Source of the DNA: Cyclobacteriaceae bacterium
Lineage (GTDB): Bacteria > Bacteroidota > Bacteroidia > Cytophagales > Cyclobacteriaceae
Direction of reading: 5' to 3'
Length of the DNA: 64,000 nt
Assembly (NCBI GenBank): GCA_028278225.1
Contig: JANQEU010000079.1
Location: 270,166 to 334,165, forward strand
Shown: positions 36,141 through 44,597 of the stretch, piece after piece
How the letters are laid out: each line of letters begins with the position of its first letter
How positions within the stretch are numbered: the first letter of the stretch is position 1
The notes under the pieces: generated by a model
The model's input: the letters and a program-made list of their open reading frames with translations, nothing else
What the model was told of the DNA's origin: nothing
Databases searched by the model: none
Position numbers and translations under genes: made by a program

Positions 36141-37403
36141 ATGAGAAAACTCCGTCCCGTAATTCTTCCAATACTTTTAACCGCAACCCTTGCGGTTTCC
36201 ATCCCCGTTTATCAGACTGAAAGCAAAAAACGAGAGTTGAAGGAGGATCTGATTGAACTCTCCAAAGTAAAATACGGCATGTTCAATGTGGATGAATGGA
36301 AGGAGGCGTTGGCCGGAATAATCTCTAAAAAAGTGGAGGAATTTAACCTGGAAGATACGAACAAGGATGAGTTACGGGAAAAGATATCCACTTTTCTCTA
36401 TGTTGTCATCGATGATTTCGAGGAAAATTTCCGGGAAACCAACAGAAAGAAATCGTGGTTCGGCCTTTCGTATAAAAACCTCATTGCCAGCAGTGTGGAT
36501 CTCTTTGCCAGGTTAAAAGAAAACGTACCGGAGATCACCGATCAGATCATCGATTTTTTCCAAAACCCGGAAAACAGGGAGAAAGTGAAAGCTTATATCA
36601 TTGGTAAGCTCAATGAATACGCTGACAGGACCTTTTCCTCTATCGATTATTCCGAACATGATACGATCCTCATGAAACACGGATATAGCCTGCGTATTGA
36701 TACCATTCCGGCTTTGGAAACCAAAATTCAGGATCTCAATAACAGGAACAGGATTATGTATATAGGACTATATGTACTCATTTTTGTACTTGGACTTTTC
36801 CTGGCTTTTTCCAGGGAAATATCGAAAACGGAATTTACTTTTTTTGTAATCCTGAGCTTTATTGTACTGTCGCTCGGGCTTCTCCTTCCAATGATTGATA
36901 TCGATGCAAGAATTTCCCAGATGAAATTTCAACTGCTTGGGGAATCCATACAGTTTGAGGATCAGGTACTCTACTATAAAAGTAAGAGCATCCTGGAGGT
37001 AGTTCAACTGATGCTGACACAGGGCAAGGTGGATTTATTCGTAGTGGGGTTTCTGGTGTTGTTGTTTAGTGTCTTGTTCCCCGTATCAAAGCTGGTTTGT
37101 TCTCTTATTTTGCTCTACAGCAAGGAACGGAAAAATCTAAAGTGGGCCAACATCATTGTATTTAAGACCGGAAAATGGTCTATGGCTGATGTAATGGTCA
37201 TTGCAATATTTATGGCCTACATAGGTTTTACAGGGATCCTTACAGAACAATTAAGACAGTTGGAAGACATTAGTGCCACCGTTGACATTCTTACCACCAA
37301 CCAGTCAAGGCTGCAACTGGGTTTTTTTATGTTCACTGCCTTTGTATTGTTGAGTCTTCTGATCTCCCAGAGAATGGGTAAGATCATTTCACCATCACGG
37401 TAG
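36141..37403 (+). CDS. PqiA-like integral membrane protein
   Basis: A 420-residue inner-membrane protein. A first membrane segment (about 8-25) is followed by a long soluble, partly coiled domain (about 30-205, rich in Glu and Lys), then at least five membrane segments (about 212-230, 238-258, 305-328, 352-372, 393-412). The C-terminal part resembles paraquat-inducible protein A: LFPVSKLVCSLILLY and KTGKWSMADVMVIAIFMAYI match its conserved loop-helix. PqiA-type proteins work in envelope lipid transport. The long periplasmic insert is not typical of PqiA. It is divergent from galK. Confidence 0.75.
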   Translation: MRKLRPVILPILLTATLAVSIPVYQTESKKRELKEDLIELSKVKYGMFNVDEWKEALAGIISKKVEEFNLEDTNKDELREKISTFLYVVIDDFEENFRETNRKKSWFGLSYKNLIASSVDLFARLKENVPEITDQIIDFFQNPENREKVKAYIIGKLNEYADRTFSSIDYSEHDTILMKHGYSLRIDTIPALETKIQDLNNRNRIMYIGLYVLIFVLGLFLAFSREISKTEFTFFVILSFIVLSLGLLLPMIDIDARISQMKFQLLGESIQFEDQVLYYKSKSILEVVQLMLTQGKVDLFVVGFLVLLFSVLFPVSKLVCSLILLYSKERKNLKWANIIVFKTGKWSMADVMVIAIFMAYIGFTGILTEQLRQLEDISATVDILTTNQSRLQLGFFMFTAFVLLSLLISQRMGKIISPSR

Positions 37404-37482
37404 TCTACAATTATGATATCATTGACCACAGCCTGTGTAGAGGATAATTCCTATAGCAATTTCTATTTTTTTGAACTCCGAT

Positions 37483-38691
37483 TCAGCCTTTCAATGTCTC
37501 TTTCAACCTTGCCGCTACTATTCGCTCCTCCCCCGGATTCATCATCCACGTGGTAATATCCACCGACTTCTTCCCTCCTACTGTTTCTATCGAAGGATGG
37601 CCTTCTCTCAACGCTTGTCTTACGTCATCGGGAGTTAGTCCGATCTTGTTTTGATCCCACCTTACCCGAAGCGACGGCACGTGATTGGCAATATCAGGCA
37701 CATGGATCTCGGTTTCTACCCCGGAAATGGATTTTGCGCTTTCACTGATCAAGTTAATCTGGCTTTCCCACAGTTTCCAGTCTGCTTCATGATCCCTCGA
37801 CAAATAGTTCTCGACAGCAACCAGCATGGCAAGTATCTCCTCCTTATTGACTTTCATTCCCCTGCCTACCGTATCACCGCGGGGTGGCGCACTTAATCGG
37901 GCTGCAGCTATCAGATCCTTTTTCCCTAACAGCAAACCGGCGCTTTGAGGTCCCTTCAGGCCTTTTCCACCTGAAAAACAAACCAGATCAAATCCCATAT
38001 CGGTGTACTTCCATAGGTTCTCAACCGGTGGAACGTCAGCAGCAGCATCATTCATCATGGGAATGTTGTATTTCTTACCCACTTCGATGAACTCTTTGTA
38101 TTGAATTTTACCCCTGAAATTGTTAGCATTCAGAAACCATAACATGGCGGTATTCTCATTTATCGCTTTTTCCAGCTCCCTCCTCGTTTCAACCTGAATG
38201 ATCGTGGCTCCCGCATTTTTTATGGCATGTGCGTAACCGATCATATGATCTTTTTGCATGATCACCTCCGATTTCATTCCTGTTACGTCATGGGGAATTC
38301 GTGCCGCTTTTTCCGGGTCCAAACCTGTCATTACTCCCGCCGTTCCCAAAGTTATGGCCGAGAACGCACCGGCAGTGACCGTAGCGGCTTCACAGCCTAG
38401 CAGTTCGGCCAGTCTTTCTCCTACCTTATCCTGGATCTCGTCCAGTGCCACGTATTGTGAAGTGGCATAGGTGTACGCATCCACCACTTCCTCGGTCATC
38501 AAACAACCGGTCAGCGCGGTATAGGTACCCGCCGCATTGATATAGGTGCGCAAGCCGAGCTCTTTGTAGTAATCCCGGCGTGGTTTTGGGAATACTTTCC
38601 TGGCCGGGCCTGCCACCAGCGTTTCTGTTCCCAGAAACCCACCAATGATTGGAAGCGCAGATAGTTGCTTTATTAATTTTCTTCTTTTCAT
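37483..38691 (-). CDS. SelA-like PLP-dependent lyase with export leader
   Basis: A 402-residue fold-type I PLP enzyme of the SelA/DgaE-like group. The leader MKRRKLIKQLSALPIIGGFLG looks Tat-like. Landmarks are YINAAGTYTALTGCLMTEEV, LGCEAATVTAGAFSAITLG, the cofactor Asp in MMNDAAADVPP, and the PLP Lys in FSGGKGLKGPQSAG near residue 245. Relatives such as DgaE eliminate ammonia from D-glucosaminate 6-phosphate to give a 2-keto-3-deoxy acid. Here the protein appears to be exported, so a non-phosphorylated substrate such as D-glucosaminate would be needed. It is the last gene of a six-gene operon with RidA, RraA-like, BASS, deacetylase and sugar dehydrogenase. Substrate is inferred. Confidence 0.85.
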   Translation of the reverse strand: MKRRKLIKQLSALPIIGGFLGTETLVAGPARKVFPKPRRDYYKELGLRTYINAAGTYTALTGCLMTEEVVDAYTYATSQYVALDEIQDKVGERLAELLGCEAATVTAGAFSAITLGTAGVMTGLDPEKAARIPHDVTGMKSEVIMQKDHMIGYAHAIKNAGATIIQVETRRELEKAINENTAMLWFLNANNFRGKIQYKEFIEVGKKYNIPMMNDAAADVPPVENLWKYTDMGFDLVCFSGGKGLKGPQSAGLLLGKKDLIAAARLSAPPRGDTVGRGMKVNKEEILAMLVAVENYLSRDHEADWKLWESQINLISESAKSISGVETEIHVPDIANHVPSLRVRWDQNKIGLTPDDVRQALREGHPSIETVGGKKSVDITTWMMNPGEERIVAARLKETLKG

Positions 38692-38725
38692 AACCTATTT
38701 ATTTTGAACCTTGTCAACTCCAGGC

Positions 38726-39196
38726 TTACTTCAAGGCCGCAATGCAGTCGATCTCAACCAGTGAATCCCCCGGCACACCTCCATATGTGGCAACCGTCGT
38801 CCTGACGGGAGGATTATCACCGAATCGCCCCCTGTAGACCTCGTTCATTTTATGATAGTCTTCCAGATCATGCAGGTAAACATTCACCTTCAGGACCTTA
38901 TCCATGGAAGAACCATTCTTTTCAAGTTCCTTCTCAAGCTCATTCAGGACATGATCAGTGTGAGCCTTGATATCGCCATCAAAATGCGCCCCTTTACCGG
39001 CAATAAACAACAGATCACCGTAGGCAACCGCGCTTGAAAAAAGCGGTTTGTTCTGATAATTTGTTACTTCACCGACTACTTTTTTCTCTTTGGAGAGCGG
39101 TGAGTCTGAGGCTTTGGCAATGCCAAAACCAAAAGTTGCTGCTAAAGCCGTTCCGATTTTCTTAAAAGCAGATCTCCGGTTATTCGTTTTTTTCAT
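38726..39196 (-). CDS. RidA-family protein with export leader
   Basis: A 156-residue RidA/YjgF protein. Residues 1-30 form a leader (NNRRSAFKKIGTALAATFGFG) with a twin-arginine-like RRSAFKK. The RidA core shows LFSSAVAYGDLLFIAGKG, MDKVLKVNVYLHDLEDYHKM and PPVRTTVATYGGVPGDSLVEID, where the key Arg (PPVRTTV) and terminal Glu are kept. RidA proteins hydrolyse reactive enamine/imine products of PLP lyases. The gene lies 34 bases upstream of the SelA-like lyase gene, a matching partnership. Confidence 0.88.
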   Translation of the reverse strand: MKKTNNRRSAFKKIGTALAATFGFGIAKASDSPLSKEKKVVGEVTNYQNKPLFSSAVAYGDLLFIAGKGAHFDGDIKAHTDHVLNELEKELEKNGSSMDKVLKVNVYLHDLEDYHKMNEVYRGRFGDNPPVRTTVATYGGVPGDSLVEIDCIAALK

Positions 39197-39227
39197 AATT
39201 CAAAGTATCAATATGTTGCAATGTTTT

Positions 39228-40151
39228 TTACCATGTTCTCTTCTTAAGTAATTCCTGGATTTGCTCCTTTGGTACCGGTAGTTCGTCCATGTGGTCAGCC
39301 AGCCATTGGGAGAAGTCCTTTTCTATTTCATCACTCCATTGGGTATCGATCTGGCCGGGAGTATACCTGCCTTCCTTCAGCCGTGTAATACCGAACAGAT
39401 CTCTAAGCCGTATTACTTCCGATGTGACCACCACTTTCTCTGCCAGATGTGCCGGTATGAATATGACGCCTTCTCTTTTGGCAACCACAACATCACCGGG
39501 TAATACTGTTGCTGCCCCCATGCGAATTGGAACATTTATACCTGAAAGCATGACTTCCGTTAGGAAAGTAGGATGCCATCCTTTTACGAAGGCATTGAAT
39601 CCTTCGATCTCCGATAGTCCTTCCATGTCCCTGCTTGAAGCATTGAATACCACTCCATTTCCTGATTTAGAATAAATGGCATTTCCCAGGTTATCACCGA
39701 TCAGTGTGCCATCTACAATTTTTCCGAAAGCATCCGCCACATACACATCTCCTGGCGAAAGCATGTCAATAGGCCAGGAATTGGTGTTCCCAATTCTGCC
39801 ATCTTCTTCTCCTTTCTTCCTGATCTGATCCGATACATCCGGCCTGTTGGGCATATACTGGGCAGTCAAGGCTCTGCCAATAACTGCAACATCCTGATGT
39901 AACGGCTGCCAGTCACCCTCAAATTGATTGTGATACCCCTCTCCGCGAAGTACACCCCAGGCCTCTTCTATCGTCACCAATTTCATTCGCTCCAAAATAT
40001 CATCGGCAACCCTGGGCCGGCCATCCTCGAACCGTTCTCCCTCCCATTGTGAAGTGAGAAACTCCATTTGCTCCCTGGATATGGTCTGACCGGGTGATAT
40101 GTTTGATGACAGGACGAAAATTAGCACGGGAATAATGTGCTTGCTGGTCAT
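39228..40151 (-). CDS. RraA-like (HMG/CHA aldolase-type) exported protein
   Basis: A 307-residue protein with signal peptide (MTSKHIIPVLIFVLSSNIS) chosen at ATG 40151; starts at 40178 or 40187 are possible and overlap the upstream gene. The core is the RraA/LigK fold: AVIGRALTAQYMP, PGDVYVADAFG, IGDNLGNAIY and NASSRDMEGLSEI, where the RD pair and Gly-rich turn are the metal and pyruvate-enolate site of class II aldolases, then GAATVLPGDVVVAKREGVIFIP. Family members cleave 4-hydroxy-2-oxo acids or decarboxylate oxaloacetate. The protein is longer than the usual 200-240 residues because of N- and C-terminal additions. Proposed to cleave the keto-deoxy acid made by the SelA-like lyase. Confidence 0.8.
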   Translation of the reverse strand: MTSKHIIPVLIFVLSSNISPGQTISREQMEFLTSQWEGERFEDGRPRVADDILERMKLVTIEEAWGVLRGEGYHNQFEGDWQPLHQDVAVIGRALTAQYMPNRPDVSDQIRKKGEEDGRIGNTNSWPIDMLSPGDVYVADAFGKIVDGTLIGDNLGNAIYSKSGNGVVFNASSRDMEGLSEIEGFNAFVKGWHPTFLTEVMLSGINVPIRMGAATVLPGDVVVAKREGVIFIPAHLAEKVVVTSEVIRLRDLFGITRLKEGRYTPGQIDTQWSDEIEKDFSQWLADHMDELPVPKEQIQELLKKRTW

Positions 40152-40170
40152 TTTGCAATACCGTATGAAT

Positions 40171-41289
40171 CTATCCATAATTAGCACCTATTGGTTCATA
40201 TTCTTTAACATCTTTTGTATCTGTCGATTTCTCACGCCACCATGTAGCCAGCGACGAACCTGAAATGTTCATCCATGGCCCAAACACAGCAGGAGCCAAT
40301 CCCACTGTAGCCACCTTCCCCATTTCCAGGGCGATCCCCGAAGCGAGCCCGCCATTCTGCATCCCTACCTCCAAAGCTATGGTCCGGCAGTCCTGCTCAG
40401 GCATTTTGAATAGCCTGCAGGCCCAGTACCCCAGAAAATAACCCGCAGCATTGTGCAAAACCGCAGCCAGGATAAGCATTAGCCCGATCGTCAGAAGGCT
40501 GTCTCTTCCGGAGGCGGTAATCACGGTAATGATCAATGCTATCCCGGCCATTGACACAACGGGCATGGCCCTGTCCAGCCAATTAACTTTACCATGGAAA
40601 AAATGATTGAAAAGCAGACCCGCTGCGATTGGCAGTATCACGATCTTGATTATACTCCACATCATTCCAAGAAAATCGATGGGAATAAACTGACCGGCTA
40701 AAAACTGCATGAGGAATGGCGTGAGTATGGGGGCCAGCAATGTCGCGCAGGCCGTTAAGGTTACGGACAATGCGAGGTTCGCTTTGGCAATGTAAGACAT
40801 GACATTGGAAGCCAATCCACTTGGTGACGAACCGATCAATATCACTCCTGCTGCAATTTCCGGCGCAAAGCCAAACAGGGTTGCCAGTGTAAACCCCACA
40901 ATTGGCATGATGGTGAACTGGCAGATCAAGCCTATCCCTACTGCTTTCGGCATCTTTATTACCCCGACAAAATCTTTTATACTCATCGCCGTCCCCATGC
41001 CGAACATGATCAGTTGCAATAAAGGAACAATGAGTATCGAGAGTTTGAAATTTCCCCAATTTGTGAATGCACCCGGGTAAAAAAGGGAAGCAGATACCGA
41101 TGAGAAAATGATCACGGTATAGGAAAATCTTTTTAAGAAATTATGGCCTCGGAAGCCGATGGCCAGGGCCAGCAGGAGAACAATAATTACCGGTCCCACC
41201 TCAGCCCTGTAGCCCATAATCAGCATCCCCGCCAGGACAATGAAACAAATACCTGCCAGGATCAGCATATATTTATAAAGTACTTTCAT
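40171..41289 (-). CDS. bile acid:sodium symporter (BASS)-family transporter
   Basis: A 372-residue inner-membrane protein with about ten hydrophobic segments and the BASS pattern: MFGMGTAMSIKDF, LICQFTIMPIVGF, ILIGSSPSGLASNVMSYIAK, and the crossing motif EVGMQNGGLASGIALE with the Gln-Asn-Gly-Gly site. BASS proteins take up organic anions with sodium, including bile acids and, in plants, pyruvate. The start is ATG 41289, five bases after the preceding stop; the longer reading overlaps that gene. In this operon it would import the acid products of the periplasmic enzymes. Confidence 0.88.
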   Translation of the reverse strand: MKVLYKYMLILAGICFIVLAGMLIMGYRAEVGPVIIVLLLALAIGFRGHNFLKRFSYTVIIFSSVSASLFYPGAFTNWGNFKLSILIVPLLQLIMFGMGTAMSIKDFVGVIKMPKAVGIGLICQFTIMPIVGFTLATLFGFAPEIAAGVILIGSSPSGLASNVMSYIAKANLALSVTLTACATLLAPILTPFLMQFLAGQFIPIDFLGMMWSIIKIVILPIAAGLLFNHFFHGKVNWLDRAMPVVSMAGIALIITVITASGRDSLLTIGLMLILAAVLHNAAGYFLGYWACRLFKMPEQDCRTIALEVGMQNGGLASGIALEMGKVATVGLAPAVFGPWMNISGSSLATWWREKSTDTKDVKEYEPIGANYG

Positions 41290-41293
41290 CTCT

Positions 41294-42526
41294 TCATGGT
41301 TTCCATTCCGGTCTTGAAATCCCATTAAGATCCCAAACCACTTTACCGTCTCTCAGTGTGAGTTCTGTAGTAAGTTTATTATCACCGTTTATCTTCCACC
41401 CTCTTGTATCGATGAAACCAAACTGCCCATTTTCTAACCTGAAAACAGCTACATCCGCTACCGCACCCACACTGAGATGTCCCAAATCTGTTTTTTGGAT
41501 TACCTGTGCCGGTGTCCATGTTGATGCCGCGATAACTCCCTGCAACGTGAGGCCCATATTTAAAAACTTAGACATGACATTGGTTTGATCTTTCATGCCT
41601 CTGTTCATACTCCCTGTATGCAGGTCCGTGCTTATGGTATTTGGCTTCAAACCCTGGCTAATGGCCGGAATCGCCTGCTCAAAGGTGAAGCTTCCACCTC
41701 CATGCCCGACATCAAAAATAATGCCTCTTTCCTGCGCTTTCAGCACAAATGGTTTCAACTTCCCTTTGTCGTCAACTATGGATTCACGGCCGTTAACATT
41801 AGCATAGGTATGTGTGAATATATCGCCGGGTCTGAGTTTCTCCATGAACAAAGTCTCAATGGATAGAGGTGGATCGGAACCTCCAAAATCAATCATGACA
41901 GGAATATTCGCCAGTTGACCCGCTTCCACAGCTCTTTCGACAGGCGTCCAATCCGGACCGGAATAATGGGCCAGTTTTACGCCGACGATATGTTCAGGAA
42001 ACTGCCTGGCAACCAGGGCCGTGAGCTTTGCATCCATATCATCCATATTTTGTTCGATCGCTCCTCCTTTCATTCCGGAGCCCACAATGTTCAGGAATGA
42101 CAATACCCGGGTTTTGGACCGGTCAATGGTCTGCTCCTTAAAAGTCCGGAAATTCCGCCAGCCTGCACCCCCCACATCGACAATTGTAGTCACCCCGGCT
42201 CTGAAAGAAAAGCCATCGGGAGGCAACGCTGAAAAACTATTACTGAGATAAGCATTAGGTTCAGTGCCGAAGAAATTGTGGGAGTGAATATCCAGCAGGC
42301 CGGGAGTCACATATAATCCCGAAACGTCCACCACAAGATCAGCGCCATCAATGGAGATATCAGCAGCCACTTCCAATATAGCACCCTCCGCTATTGCAAC
42401 GTCCATTACAGTGTTAATATCATTTTTGGGATCAATCACATGGCCCCCTTTCAGCAAAATATCGATTTCCTGGGCACTTGTCCCTGAAATGAGCAATACG
42501 CCAAGAAGTACGAATAAATACCTCAT
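41294..42526 (-). CDS. exported metal-dependent amidohydrolase/deacetylase
   Basis: A 410-residue amidohydrolase-superfamily enzyme with a signal peptide (RYLFVLLGVLLISGTSAQ). Metal ligands are visible in order: DIHSHNFFG (HxH), the Lys expected to be carboxylated in VGVKLAHYSG, His in IFTHTYAN, His in FDVGHGGGSF and Asp in STDLHTGSM. The overall pattern is that of the deacetylase subgroup typified by EF_0837, which in other bacteria is encoded next to SelA-like lyase genes, as here. It is expected to remove an N-acetyl group from an amino-sugar acid or amino acid. It is second in the operon. Confidence 0.88.
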   Translation of the reverse strand: MRYLFVLLGVLLISGTSAQEIDILLKGGHVIDPKNDINTVMDVAIAEGAILEVAADISIDGADLVVDVSGLYVTPGLLDIHSHNFFGTEPNAYLSNSFSALPPDGFSFRAGVTTIVDVGGAGWRNFRTFKEQTIDRSKTRVLSFLNIVGSGMKGGAIEQNMDDMDAKLTALVARQFPEHIVGVKLAHYSGPDWTPVERAVEAGQLANIPVMIDFGGSDPPLSIETLFMEKLRPGDIFTHTYANVNGRESIVDDKGKLKPFVLKAQERGIIFDVGHGGGSFTFEQAIPAISQGLKPNTISTDLHTGSMNRGMKDQTNVMSKFLNMGLTLQGVIAASTWTPAQVIQKTDLGHLSVGAVADVAVFRLENGQFGFIDTRGWKINGDNKLTTELTLRDGKVVWDLNGISRPEWKP

Positions 42527-42571
42527 TTTAAGATTCCTTCCAGATTATGTTTTATTAATATATATCATCAA

Positions 42572-44314
42572 TTACAAGGAGCTTTTGTCCCTTACTTCGC
42601 CAACCTCCTTCTCCGTGACCGGCCCCGAATTATTTCCGAAGCTTTGCCGGATATAGGTCAGTATTTCAGCTACATCCTTGTCTTTCAGAAACCCATGCTG
42701 CGGCATTACCTCATTGTAGATCACTCCCTTCACTTCGATCTCACCTTCCATCCCATTAAGCACAATAGCAATCAGTTCTTTCTTATCACCGTTTACCCAT
42801 CTGGATCCTGCCAATGGAGGCCACCGGCCACCAGCTCCCCTCCCGTTGCTCTGGTGACATACACTACAGTAAGTATAGTAAAGATTTTCACCTAATCTCG
42901 TAGATTTTCTTTGTAAGTTGTCAATTACTATATCAGGTGTTTTCAGATGCGGTAATTTCTTTCGTTCCTCCATGGTAAGTAATTGATCCTCATCAAATTC
43001 AACTGGATTGCCTGTATACCGGACTCTCCAGATTTTTCCTTTATTTGTTTCTCCCAAATACAATGACCCATCCGGTCCCTCTGCCAGACCCATGGGACGA
43101 TAGACTGCATCACTTACATTTACGATGGTATCAACCCTGGCAAAACCGTCAGCAAAAACTTCCCATTCACCAGTGGGAGTCCCGTTTTTGAAAGGTACAA
43201 AGGCAACAAAGTAACCTGCCTGTGGATAGGGGGCTCTGTTGGTAGAGCCATGAAACGCAATGAATGCGCCATTTTTATACCGTTCCGGGAACTGATCGCC
43301 TCTATAAAAAAGCAATCCATTGGGCGCCCAATGTCCCGGAAAACCCATTACCGGATGATCAAAATCCGCGCATCTGCCTATGATGTTTCCATCACCCCCG
43401 TATTCGGGAGCCAACACTTTTTCTTTTTTGATCTGGTCATAATAACAATACGGCCAACCATAGTCATCGCCTTGCTCGACTTTTAAGAACTCCTCGGAAG
43501 GAAGCAATGCACTTTGCCACGGTGAATAAATATCAGGAAACAGGCGCAAGAGGTCATCCCTGCCGTGCATTACTACAAAGAGATCATCATCTTGAGTGAT
43601 GTCCATACCAACCACGCTCCTTATCCCTGTGGCAAACCTCTCACCGTCCTTTTGAGTCAACCCTGTCTGATCCCCTCTGAATTTCCAAATACCCCCGTGA
43701 TCTTCCAATTGCGGACAGGGATCCAATCCGGGAGCACCTGGTGTTCTCTTTGGTTCCTGACAGGCATTTGAAGGAGCTCCGAAAGGAATATACATATTGC
43801 CTTCCTTATCGAAGGATATGGGTTTAGCCATATGTTCATGGTTGCCATGAGCATGGCCGTCTTCTAAAACCAATTCAATTGGACCTTCCGGGACCATTTT
43901 TCCCGTTGTTAGTTTTTGCCGGTAAACTTCCTGATTAGTACTAAAATACAGATATCCATTGTAGATCCTCATTGCCGTCTGGTAGCCTCCTCTGTCGGTC
44001 TTTTCGTAGATCCCGAATTTCCTGATGATATCCGCCCTTCCGTCACCGTCAACATCCCTGAGCACCGCACAACCTCCTTCGTCATCCGGGTAGCTCAGTT
44101 TTACATATAGATCGCCATTCACGTTGACGGCAATCTCCCTTGCCTTGCCTCTAATGCTGTCAACAACTACCACTGCCTCAAAACCATCCGGTAAAAACAG
44201 TCCTCCGTTTTGCTTAAAATCTACCGGAATCCCTGTTTTTTCAGTTGGTCCGCATCGACACAGGAAAATGAGCCAGGTTATAGATATGCAGGAGACGATC
44301 CGTCCAAATTTCAT
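42572..44314 (-). CDS. PQQ-type sugar dehydrogenase fused to cytochrome c, lipoprotein
   Basis: A 580-residue lipoprotein (lipobox FLCRCG). Residues about 35-455 form a sorbosone/aldose dehydrogenase-like propeller: LPDGFEAVVVVDSIRG, ALRDVDGDG-type loops, DGHAHGNHEHMAKP, the GDDYGWPYCYYDQ turn, PVMGFPGHWAPNGLLFYRG and GLAEGPDGSLYLGETNKGKIWRV. Residues about 480-565 are a cytochrome c domain with CSVCH and a distal Met (EVMPQHGF). It would oxidise a sugar aldehyde in the periplasm and hand electrons to the respiratory chain. It is the first gene of the six-gene operon. Confidence 0.88.
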   Translation of the reverse strand: MKFGRIVSCISITWLIFLCRCGPTEKTGIPVDFKQNGGLFLPDGFEAVVVVDSIRGKAREIAVNVNGDLYVKLSYPDDEGGCAVLRDVDGDGRADIIRKFGIYEKTDRGGYQTAMRIYNGYLYFSTNQEVYRQKLTTGKMVPEGPIELVLEDGHAHGNHEHMAKPISFDKEGNMYIPFGAPSNACQEPKRTPGAPGLDPCPQLEDHGGIWKFRGDQTGLTQKDGERFATGIRSVVGMDITQDDDLFVVMHGRDDLLRLFPDIYSPWQSALLPSEEFLKVEQGDDYGWPYCYYDQIKKEKVLAPEYGGDGNIIGRCADFDHPVMGFPGHWAPNGLLFYRGDQFPERYKNGAFIAFHGSTNRAPYPQAGYFVAFVPFKNGTPTGEWEVFADGFARVDTIVNVSDAVYRPMGLAEGPDGSLYLGETNKGKIWRVRYTGNPVEFDEDQLLTMEERKKLPHLKTPDIVIDNLQRKSTRLGENLYYTYCSVCHQSNGRGAGGRWPPLAGSRWVNGDKKELIAIVLNGMEGEIEVKGVIYNEVMPQHGFLKDKDVAEILTYIRQSFGNNSGPVTEKEVGEVRDKSSL

Positions 44315-44597
44315 TTTAGGTCAACGTAGAACTTTGCCCATGTACGCGAGAGTTCTCACACTTAAAATAAGCAGGTGCAGAGACAAATAGCAAGTTTCTA
44401 GAGATCAACATTCCGTAAGGCTATTGAGAATTTCCAGTATTGAATTTTTATTGGCCCTGAATGTCCAACCCTGTTTTGACCGCGTAATATTGGAATGAAG
44501 GTTGAAAGGATTATGCAATTTTTCAACAAAAGAGTATTGGAAAAGTATCCATCCCATCAACTTCTCACCTAATTTTATTTCAAATTTTAAACTTATC

